Source: Prado023 sp963700395
Lineage (GTDB): Bacteria > Actinomycetota > Actinomycetes > S36-B12 > CAIYMF01
DNA: 64,000 nt
NCBI GenBank assembly: GCA_963700395.1
Contig: CAVOXI010000001.1
Coordinates: 1,288,161 to 1,352,160, forward strand
Direction: 5' to 3'
Shown in pieces: positions 57,228-64,000 of this stretch. Made by a program: the position numbers and the translations under genes. How positions within the stretch are numbered: the first letter of the stretch is position 1; every line of letters begins with the position of its first letter. The notes below the pieces were generated by a model. It had not been told where the DNA came from. It made no database searches and was given only the letters and a program-made list of their open reading frames with translations.

Positions 57228-57718
57228 CACGCGTGGTCACCTTCATTTTCGGACTAGCAAGTGGCGTCGCAATGACCTTATTGGCATGTTCTACCTCTCC
57301 AGCGCTGCCGCATACGCCCACTACGTTTGCGCAGAGGCACACACCGGCATGCAACTCAGCAGTGCCCAGCGAGCGCTAGGCCGACCCGAGACGGTCTTCA
57401 CGACACTCGACCACCTTGTCACCGCAGTTCGCCGCGACGGCGCCAGGGCGGAGTCAGAGGGGTACGCATCGCCGCCGAGTTCCTAAAGAAGTCGAGAGGC
57501 CCACTCGGCAGATCCGGGTGTCCGGCTCGCGGCGCAAAGGGGCACTTGGGTGCCAAGGCGGCTTGGTCAGCGAGGCCGGCAGGTTCGAGGAAGTCGTGGC
57601 GTAGTCCGGGGGCGTGGCTGAGGATCATGCGGGCCAGTTCCGCGTCGGTGCCTGCGGATCCGGGGTGGGGGCCAGCATCGGCCGCAGGGAGCAACCAAGC
57701 CGCTTGGCATAGGACTTC
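57228..57718. other. Region after the IS110 transposase
   Basis: About 490 bases. It holds the right end of the IS, then a 66-codon open frame at 57286-57486 listed separately, and otherwise nothing recognisable. The sequence AGTGGCGTCGCAATGACC near 57260-57280 is less GC-rich than its surroundings. Confidence 0.4.
57286..57486 (+). CDS. Possible short protein or gene fragment
   Basis: A 66-residue frame (MFYLSSAAAYAHYVCAEAH onward) has mixed composition that is less Arg/Pro-rich than typical shadow frames. No family or convincing ribosome-binding site is seen. It could be a truncated gene left by the insertion. Confidence 0.25.
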   Translation: MFYLSSAAAYAHYVCAEAHTGMQLSSAQRALGRPETVFTTLDHLVTAVRRDGARAESEGYASPPSS

Positions 57719-58288
57719 TCACAGGTCCTGCCTGCTCGCGCCCGCCAGGGGTCGGTTGATCTCCATGAAGATCTCCGGACGGGCCAACGGGACAAATCCG
57801 AGCGGGCGGTACACGTCATGGGCGTCCCGGGTCGCCAGCAGGAAGCGCCGACAGGTCGCGAGGTCGGGGTGCTCGACGAATGCCTCAGTCAACCACTGTC
57901 CAAGCCCCCGGCCCCGGTGCACTGGCTGGACATACACATCGCACCAGTAGGCGAAGGTCGCCCGATCTGTGATCACCCGACCGAAGCCGACCATTGCACC
58001 GTCGGGATCCAGCACCGTGAGCGTCAGACTCCCTGCAAGGGCTTGATCCAGGACCTCGCGGCGCAGGCCCTGCGGCCACCAGTAGGCATCCCAGTCGAGC
58101 CATGCATGCAGCGCTTCTGCATTCACCCAGCCGGGGTCATCGGCCAGACGGTAGCCATCAGCACGGGTCCAGAGCACCCGGTGAGCATAGGCCGCCCAAC
58201 TCAGAGCGAACAGGTCCCAGCGTCCGTCGGTGACCAGCTTCGTACGGTCGGCGATCCGCACCGTCGCGCCGGAGTCGGTCAGCTCCAC
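57719..58288 (-). CDS. GNAT-family N-acetyltransferase
   Basis: The 189-residue protein has the acetyl-CoA-binding motif V-x-P-x-x-R-G-x-G-x-G as VYVQPVHRGRGLGQWLTEAF, followed by CRRFLLATRDAHDVYRPLGF and the ending FMEINRP usual in this group. The GTG at 58288 is chosen because it gives a normal GNAT N-terminus. The substrate is unknown. It is transcribed away from the IS element and may share a transcript with the DUF1295 gene upstream. Confidence 0.82.
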   Translation of the reverse strand: MELTDSGATVRIADRTKLVTDGRWDLFALSWAAYAHRVLWTRADGYRLADDPGWVNAEALHAWLDWDAYWWPQGLRREVLDQALAGSLTLTVLDPDGAMVGFGRVITDRATFAYWCDVYVQPVHRGRGLGQWLTEAFVEHPDLATCRRFLLATRDAHDVYRPLGFVPLARPEIFMEINRPLAGASRQDL

Positions 58289-58359
58289 ACCTCTCCGGCG
58301 CCCGGCATGCGGCAACCCCTCGCTCCCTTGGCAATCGCCGGATTTCCACCCTGCGTTCG

Positions 58360-58533
58360 TCACGGCCCCCTGGGCGCTGTGATGCCTGCCCCGGGTGCGC
58401 GGCTCGCGGCGGGATGACGCAGTCCGGCAGCCACACCCAGCCCCGACACAGGCGGGACCAGCACGAGCAGCAACACCACCGGCAACACCGTCCCGAGGCC
58501 GTCTGCGACGAGCAGCCCCGTGATGCTGACCAT
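58360..58533 (-). CDS. Possible 57-residue membrane peptide
   Basis: The frame from ATG 58533 starts MVSITGLLVADGLGTVLPVV and holds a long hydrophobic part, then a Pro/Ala tail. It lies in the gap between the DUF1295 and GNAT genes. No strong ribosome-binding site. It may be a chance frame. Confidence 0.25.
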   Translation of the reverse strand: MVSITGLLVADGLGTVLPVVLLLVLVPPVSGLGVAAGLRHPAASRAPGAGITAPRGP

Positions 58534-58559
58534 CTGGCGTCGCAGCGTCCCGCCGCTGC

Positions 58560-59450
58560 TCACCGTCGGGGTGGGCGGGGCACCAGGACCGGCGTGCGAG
58601 CCACGTAGTCGTGGTACTCGGGATCGTCGCCCCAGGTCGCCTGGCCGCGCACCTCCAGCAGCGGGACACCGCTCACGCGGGTCAGCAGCAGCGTCACGAA
58701 CAGCGGAGACACCAGGGTGAGGTACTGCCACCCGGACAGCGCCGGCAGTGCGACCAGCGCGACGCCGACCCACAGCGTGATCTCCCCGAAGTAGTTGGGG
58801 TGCCGGGACCAGGCCCACAGGCCAGTCGTGATGAAACGTCCGCGGTTCGCCGGGTCCGCCCGGAAGGCGCGCTTCTGGTCGTCGGCGGCGGCCTCGATGC
58901 CGAACCCGACCAGCCAGACCACGACGCCGACGACACCGATCAGCCCGAACCGGGACTCGGTAGCGCTGGTCATCGCGGCCAGTGCCGCGCCGGCGGTCAG
59001 CACCACCCAGAGCGCCTGCAGCGTCCAGGTCACCAGGAACTGAGCCGGGTCTTGCTTGATCCGGTCGAACCGCCGGTCGGTCCCCTCCCGGCGGATCCGC
59101 CGCACCAGGAAGCTGCCCAGCCGCAGCGCCCAGACCGCAACCAGAATGCCGAGGACCATCGCCACCGACGAACGCGACCCGGCGACCAGGGCGATCACGA
59201 CCACCGTCAGGTAGGTCAGCGTGCCGGTCAGGTCGTAGAACCGCTCGGTTCGCCGCAGCCACGCTGGCACGAAGGCCACCCAGTTGATGAGGTAGGCCAC
59301 CGCGGTGCAGAGCGCGAACACCGGCCAGCCTCCGATCCGCAGGCCGCCGGCGCTGCCAGCGACCGCCGCGGCTGCGCCAACCAGCACGGCGACGACGATC
59401 GCCAGTACGGACCGGCCTGTGCCCGACTCACTGGATTTGGAACCGCTCAT
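58560..59450 (-). CDS. DUF1295-family membrane protein (steroid 5-alpha-reductase-like)
   Basis: About 296 residues with six to seven helices. The C-terminal signature ITTGLWAWSRHPNYFGEITLW is that of DUF1295 and related reductases and methyltransferases, and DPAQFLVTWTLQALWV and VPLLEVRGQATWGDDPEYHDY are typical of this branch. An NAD(P)H- or SAM-dependent membrane enzyme is likely; the substrate is unknown. It differs clearly from the 27258 gene and is closer to the true DUF1295 group. Confidence 0.88.
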   Translation of the reverse strand: MSGSKSSESGTGRSVLAIVVAVLVGAAAAVAGSAGGLRIGGWPVFALCTAVAYLINWVAFVPAWLRRTERFYDLTGTLTYLTVVVIALVAGSRSSVAMVLGILVAVWALRLGSFLVRRIRREGTDRRFDRIKQDPAQFLVTWTLQALWVVLTAGAALAAMTSATESRFGLIGVVGVVVWLVGFGIEAAADDQKRAFRADPANRGRFITTGLWAWSRHPNYFGEITLWVGVALVALPALSGWQYLTLVSPLFVTLLLTRVSGVPLLEVRGQATWGDDPEYHDYVARTPVLVPRPPRR

Positions 59451-59995
59451 GCCGCCATGGAAGCACAGCCGGTCCCGTGACCGGTCGGGCGCGGTTGGCG
59501 CGCAAGTGCCCTGCCCGACGCATGGAGTAGGTACGTCCGCACGCGGCGTACTTGTTGACTTCTCTTACGGCTCCGGCCCGGCGGTGCTCGGCGGGACTCT
59601 CTCTATTCGCGGCTGCCCGCCAGCGTGATCGGTGCGGCTCCCTATCGGGCTGCGTTCCCGTCCGGGCACCGTGGTGAGGTTGTGGCTCAAGAGGGGACTG
59701 TCGACGGTCGAGCGGGCGAGAGGTGGCCCGGGGCCGGGACGTAGGGAGAGCGGCTTGGCACTGGCCGATGCCGCCGACTGCGGTTTACCAGTCATCGGTC
59801 AACTCGTCGACCGATCGCATGAAGGTCGTCGACCGCATCCAATGACGCTGGGGCTGCCCAGCGGTGTTGAACGGAGCGCGCCAAATCAGTGGAAGCACGT
59901 ACCCGGCCGCGTGGCAGCCCGGATCTTTCTTCGCTGGGTGTGGCGCAAGGTGAGGGCACCGTCCACCAGGGACGGTTCGGCACCGGAGGCACACA
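59451..59995. other. Divergent intergenic region
   Basis: About 545 bases between the leftward DUF1295 gene and the rightward secreted protein. I see no gene; the open frames present have shadow-like composition. A GGAGG site is at its right end, serving the 59996 gene. Confidence 0.45.
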
Positions 59996-60490
59996 ATGGC
60001 AATCCCACGGCACCCACAACGCGCCAGAGGGCTCGCGGCAGGACTCGCGACTGCCGTCGTGATCACATCGGGCACGACCTCATGGGCCGCGCCGTCCGAT
60101 GGGCGCACCGTCGTGGATCACGACGTGACCTACTCGGAGTACTTCGATGGCGACATCTGCGGACTGGCGGCGAACCTGACGACGTGGACCGCCCAGACCG
60201 CGCAGCAGCAGTTCCTGCAGAGGCAGGACGGCTCGTGGCTGTACCGCGAGGTCTCCGTCGTCACGTACACCTCGGACTACGTCGACCCATCGCTGCCGGA
60301 CCTGACCGGTCGGCTGACGGAGGTGAACCACTACAACCTCACCCCGGGCGACACCTTCGTCGCCAGCGAGCCGTTCCACGACTTCTTCGGCGATGTGAAG
60401 ATCTGGTGGAGGTACCACTTGACCGTTGTCGACGGCGAGCCGGTCGTCGAGCGGTTCATCGTGGACTGGGTCGGGTGCCCCGGTCAGTGA
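59996..60490 (+). CDS. Secreted protein of unknown function, first of a pair
   Basis: The 164-residue protein has a signal peptide (basic PRHPQRARG, then LAAGLATAVVITSGTTSWA, cleaved after AWA-type AA). The mature part has Tyr/Trp/Asp-rich beta-like sequence (YFDGDICGLAANLTTW, KIWWRYHLTVVDGEPVVERF) and two cysteines, one near each end, that could form a disulfide. GGAGG lies six bases before the ATG. It resembles the next gene in architecture. No family is recognised with confidence. Confidence 0.8.
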   Translation: MAIPRHPQRARGLAAGLATAVVITSGTTSWAAPSDGRTVVDHDVTYSEYFDGDICGLAANLTTWTAQTAQQQFLQRQDGSWLYREVSVVTYTSDYVDPSLPDLTGRLTEVNHYNLTPGDTFVASEPFHDFFGDVKIWWRYHLTVVDGEPVVERFIVDWVGCPGQ

Positions 60491-60616
60491 GGCCGCGGAC
60501 GCCTCTACAGCGTCGGCGGCTGCCGCGGCTCGTGACGTCTCGGGTCGTAGATCGAGTCAACCAGCCAGGGCCTGCCCTCGGAAGCGCAGCCCCGGTCGAA
60601 TCAGGAAGGGACAAGG

Positions 60617-61333
60617 ATGATGAAGAGCCATGAACCATCCACGGGCCAGCGCACTGCCCGAGCGGCGGCCGGTGCGGTGTTGGGACTCGGGGTCATGAGT
60701 GCCGCACTGCTCGCGGGCGGTGCCGCGGGCGCCGCACCGGCAGACGGCGGTTACGGCACCCAGGAAGTCGACCAGACGCTGCTGGTGCCCACCACGCTGG
60801 ACTCGTCATTCGCGCCGTTCGACTGCCGGATGGCTCCCACCGGCCCGGTCTGCACGGGTGAGCGACACCTGGAAGAGGACTGGGTGCAGGTCGACGACTT
60901 CGGGTGCGAGTTGCCGTTGTTCGACAAGTTCGTCGTGGATCGGTACCAGACCCGCTACTACGACCACGACAACCTGAACTACTTCCGCCAGTTCCGCACC
61001 CATAACGTGGACTACTTCGCCCTCGACCCGTCCGGTCCGCCTACAGCGTCGATCACCACCCATGCGAGGTTCACCGAGGACTTCGCCGTGCGTGGTGATG
61101 ACCGTACGATGACGATCACCACGTCGGGCGTCCTCTGGGATGTCCGCCCGACCAACGGCGCCCCGGTGCTGCGGATCACCGGCACCCTGGTCGAGCCGTA
61201 CGACGGCCCGGCCACCCTGACCGGGCACCGGGTCCTCAACGGCGATAGCACCCACTACGACGACGCCCCCTTGGATGACGTGCTGCCGTGGGAGACGTTC
61301 GCTTCGGCTGTGTGCCAAGCTGCGGTGGGGTGA
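60617..61333 (+). CDS. Secreted protein of unknown function, second of a pair
   Basis: The 238-residue protein has a signal peptide (TARAAAGAVLGLGVMSAALL to AGAAPA). The mature part contains four cysteines and Tyr/Asp/His-rich text such as FVVDRYQTRYYDHDNLNYF and beta-like THARFTEDFAVRGDDRTMTI. It follows the 59996 gene by 126 bases and looks like a longer relative: secreted, N-terminal Cys, aromatic middle, C-terminal Cys. It precedes the signalling genes by 60 bases and may share their transcript. Confidence 0.8.
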   Translation: MMKSHEPSTGQRTARAAAGAVLGLGVMSAALLAGGAAGAAPADGGYGTQEVDQTLLVPTTLDSSFAPFDCRMAPTGPVCTGERHLEEDWVQVDDFGCELPLFDKFVVDRYQTRYYDHDNLNYFRQFRTHNVDYFALDPSGPPTASITTHARFTEDFAVRGDDRTMTITTSGVLWDVRPTNGAPVLRITGTLVEPYDGPATLTGHRVLNGDSTHYDDAPLDDVLPWETFASAVCQAAVG

Positions 61334-61392
61334 CCAGCCACGGAAGCCATCCCCCGCAACGAGCAACGACGCGCCCATGGGTGCGGAGACGG

Positions 61393-61785
61393 ATGACACA
61401 GGCGGGCGACGCAGTGACACTTCCCCCTGTGCGCATCTCGCTGCTGATCGTGGACGACCACGAGGGATTCCGGGAGGTCGCGCGGGCACTGCTGGACGGG
61501 GAGCAGTTCAAGGTGGTCGGGGAGGCGTCGGACGGCGCGGCAGCGGTGGAGCAGTCGCGTCGCCTGGCGCCGGCCGTCGTCCTGCTGGATGTGCACCTGC
61601 CCGACCATGATGGATTCGAGGTGAGCGCACGTCTGGCCCGGTTGACCCCACGGCCGGTGGTCGTGCTCACTTCGAGCCGTCCGATCGCCGACCTGCGACG
61701 CCGGCTGTCGGCCACCGACGCAGCGGGTTTCGTGCCGAAGGACGAGCTGTCGGCGCAGTCCCTGGCCGAGGTGCTGGCGCGGTGA
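61393..61785 (+). CDS. Receiver-only response regulator
   Basis: About 130 residues, a single CheY-like receiver with no output domain. The acidic pocket is LLIVDDHEG, the phosphorylated aspartate is in VVLLDVHLPDHDGFE, the Thr/Ser switch is VVLTSSRP and the lysine is in GFVPKDELS. A GGAGAC site precedes ATG 61393; GTG 61414 or 61429 are other starts. The stop overlaps the next gene by four bases. It probably works by binding the kinase-like protein or another target. Confidence 0.85.
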   Translation: MTQAGDAVTLPPVRISLLIVDDHEGFREVARALLDGEQFKVVGEASDGAAAVEQSRRLAPAVVLLDVHLPDHDGFEVSARLARLTPRPVVVLTSSRPIADLRRRLSATDAAGFVPKDELSAQSLAEVLAR

Positions 61786-63183
61786 CCCGATCGACGATCG
61801 CCTGGGGTGTGGCAGCGGTCGCCTTCACCGTGGTGGCCGAGTGGCCGATCGGCGCGGGTGGGTGGCCAGCGCTTGCGGACGCAGCCGCGGGCCTTGCCTT
61901 CCTCCTGCTCGGGATCGTGATGCGCACTGAAGCGCCTCAGTACTCGCTGGCGTGCGCCGCGGCAGGTGCCGCGTGGCTGCTGGCGGGCCTGGCACCGGGG
62001 ACGACGTGGCTGCATCGCCCGCTGATCGTGTGGGTGGTGCTGGCGTTCCCCGCCGGGCGGCTGCGCAGCCGCAGCGCCATCGCCGTCCTGGTGGCCGCGG
62101 TATGCATCGCAATCCCAGCGCTGGCGACGATTCCGTGGGCGATGGCGATGGTCGGCGCCGGCCATGGCCGGCCTCGGGCTCACCGAACTGCACCGCACGT
62201 CGTCGTGGCCGAGCGCGGCGGGCCGGGCCCGGGGGTGGGCTGCGCTGTCGACCGGCTCGGCGTTCCTTCTCCCGCTCTCAGTGCAGCTCCTGGCGGACGC
62301 CGGCGGAGCTGTCATCGCCGCCGCGGCCCAGGAGTTCGCCTACGCGGCAATGGTCGCGGGAGCCGGGCTGGTGCTGCTGGCCGCGGGATCCGGCCGGGAC
62401 CGGCTCGAGGCCGAGGCCGTGATCGCGCTGGCCGAGGACGGGGACGTGGAGACGACCCTGGCAGGGCTGTGTACGCGTCACAGTGAGGTCAGGGATCCCG
62501 TCACCCGGCGTGCGTTCGATGCGGCGATCGCGTTGCTCGAGCGGAATCGGGACGGGCAGCGCGACCTCGCCGCGGCGGTGGAGCAGGCGCGACGCTCCAG
62601 GCGGAGGCTGGTGAACGTGACCGTGGTCGAGCGGAGAGCCCTTCGCCGGAAGCTGGCGGAACGGGTTCGCCCTCTCCTGCCCGAGATCGACATCATCCTG
62701 GGCGGGGTCTCCACCGACGATGCGGCGATCGGGGACCTGCTCACGAGATGCCGCGCCGAGGTGGTCGGCATCGGCGCCGACCTCGATGTCCTCGCCGACG
62801 GACTTCACCCCGCCCGGCTGACCGAGTCCGGGCTCGCCGGTGTCCGGGAGGCACTGTCAGGCGTGCCGATCGCCGTGGAGGTCCGGCTGCCTCGTGACCG
62901 CTACCCGCTCGAGGTCGAGGCGGCGATCTGGTACGCCTGCGCCGAGGCCGTGACGAACGCGATCAAGCATGGCCACGCCACTCGGGTGCAGGTCGACGGC
63001 TGGCAGGACAAGGGCTGGCTGACCGTCAAGGTCCGCGACGACGGTGTCGGGGGCGCGGTCCTGTCGGAGTCGGGAGGGCTGTCCGGGCTCGCCGACCGGG
63101 CCGCCGCCCTGGACGGGACGCTGAGCATCGATAGCGCCCGCGGGCATGGGACCACCCTCACCCTCAGGGTGCGGGTGCCGTGA
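61782..63183 (+). CDS. Sensor-histidine-kinase-like membrane protein lacking the H-box histidine, one-base frameshift
   Basis: Several N-terminal helices (AAGAAWLLAGLAPGTTWL, IVWVVLAFPAGRLRSR and others) are followed, after one surplus base near 62160, by a coiled region and an ATPase domain. Its N-box is ACAEAVTNAIKHGHAT, and the G-boxes are VRDDGVGG and GLSGLADRAAALDGTL. Where HisKA_3 kinases have E-R-x-x-x-x-x-x-L-H-D, this has ERRALRRKLAERVRPLLPE, so His is replaced by Ala. It overlaps the receiver gene by four bases and the next gene by four bases. It may be a pseudokinase that regulates a partner. Confidence 0.8.
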
Positions 63184-64000
63184 CCGTGCGACGGGCAGCC
63201 TCGTGGCTGGTTGGGATGGCGGTCCTGCTCGGCACCGCAACGCTGGTGAGGGCGGAGTCCTCGTCGACCTGGGCCGGACGTTCGGACCTCGTCTGGTGGA
63301 TCGACGTGCTCGCGGCCACCATGCTCGTGACCTGCTCAGTGACGTGCAAGCGGTTGACCGTCCCGGTGGTGACCTGGGCCGCGGGCGTGATCTGGCTCCT
63401 GCCGGACCTGGCCGGGGTCCGCACGCTCGACCCGTCCGTCGCCACAATCCTGGGCGCGACCTCGTGGGTGCTTCCCGGGCTGATCATCCTGACCTTGACA
63501 AGTGCGTCGGGCCTGCCGCTGCGCAGTCGATCGAGCGCACTGGTCGCCATGGGCATTGCCTTGGGCGCCGTCGGCCGCATCGTCGCGACCAACCCCTTCC
63601 TCGACCTGGAGTGCTGGCACCTCTGCCGGGGCAACTCGCTGGCGTGGCGGTCCGCTGAGCCGATCGCGCACCTGATCTCGTGGACTGCTGCTGCCCTCCT
63701 CGCCGGGGGGCTTGTTCTCCTGATGATGCATCCCCGCGTGCGACGAACGGGCCCGCCTGCTGTGCTGGCGCCGGTTGCTGTGACCTTCCTGCTCCTGCAA
63801 GTGATGACCCCCTCCTTGGGCCCCGAGTCCCAGCTTGGGGTCGCCACGCACTTCGCCAGTGGCGTGGCTGCGGCGCTGCTGGGGGCATGGCTCGTCGCTG
63901 ACGAGGTCCGGGAAGTCACGCTGAGCCGGCGCCTCGCAGCGCTCGTCGTGGACCTGCGCCACGCTCCGGCGCCCGGGCACTTCGCCGAGGCCTTCGGAAC
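63180..64000 (+). CDS. Polytopic membrane protein, probably the sensor half of a second histidine kinase, cut by window edge
   Basis: From the GTG at 63180 (overlap GTGA with the kinase-like gene) the frame is open to the right edge. It has several helices (ASWLVGMAVLLGTATLV, TWAAGVIWLLPDLAGV, LISWTAAALLAGGLVLLMMH, AVTFLLLQVMTPSLG), then EVREVTLSRRLAALVVDLRH, which looks like the linker before a kinase core. The layout is like the upstream protein. Whether an intact H-box follows lies outside the window. Confidence 0.6.
   Translation, partial: MTVRRAASWLVGMAVLLGTATLVRAESSSTWAGRSDLVWWIDVLAATMLVTCSVTCKRLTVPVVTWAAGVIWLLPDLAGVRTLDPSVATILGATSWVLPGLIILTLTSASGLPLRSRSSALVAMGIALGAVGRIVATNPFLDLECWHLCRGNSLAWRSAEPIAHLISWTAAALLAGGLVLLMMHPRVRRTGPPAVLAPVAVTFLLLQVMTPSLGPESQLGVATHFASGVAAALLGAWLVADEVREVTLSRRLAALVVDLRHAPAPGHFAEAFG

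Noticed and set aside
1..64000. CRISPR array or phage genes
   Set aside because: No regularly spaced direct repeats with unique spacers, and no phage structural or integrase gene, were seen.

Overview
The window is GC-rich DNA with strong G/C bias at third codon positions. Its gene orders are typical of Actinomycetes: rng-rplU-rpmA-obg-proB-proA-nadD-LCP-rsfS, clpX-clpP2-clpP1-tig, the mreBCD-mrdA-rodA wall-elongation cluster, and degV-plsY-comEA-comEC. Possession of mreBCD with rodA and mrdA argues for a rod-shaped or filamentous actinobacterium and against a coccus or a mycobacterium. I cannot place it more precisely from sequence alone.

Positions 1-49,700 are core chromosome. A leftward block carries competence genes (comEC, cut by the left edge, and comEA), lipid genes (plsY, degV) and leuS. 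A rightward block follows: a small conserved protein, tRNA-Ala(GGC) with a clear terminator, and a 61-residue unknown protein coupled to a very large LuxR-type ATPase regulator. A long leftward operon then covers ribosome function, proline and NAD synthesis, RNase E/G and two radical-SAM-associated genes. Next come polyphosphate kinase 2, a DUF2207-LemA pair, the mre cluster, ndk, a DUF4233 protein and folC, then rightward valS, then the clp protease genes with trigger factor.

From about 49.4 kb, beginning at tRNA-Pro(TGG) and tRNA-Gly(TCC), the content becomes accessory. It holds a lipoprotein, a secreted protein of about 1,275 codons with RCC1-like and second propeller-like halves, a decayed IS110-type relic beside a nearly complete IS110-family transposase, a GNAT acetyltransferase, a DUF1295-type membrane protein and two secreted proteins of unknown function. 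It ends in an unusual signalling cluster: a receiver-only response regulator, a kinase-like protein whose phosphoacceptor histidine is missing, and the start of a further membrane protein cut by the right edge.

Many genes that must be functional (comEC, leuS, obg, rng, mreC, mreD) are interrupted by a single-base shift. In the genes with one shift, the gene length is always 3n+1. I treat these as probable sequencing insertions and annotate full-length genes across them. Other recurring signals are TAnnnT boxes 6-8 nt before start codons, suggesting leaderless transcripts, and a 45-nt palindrome that occurs twice just after stop codons.
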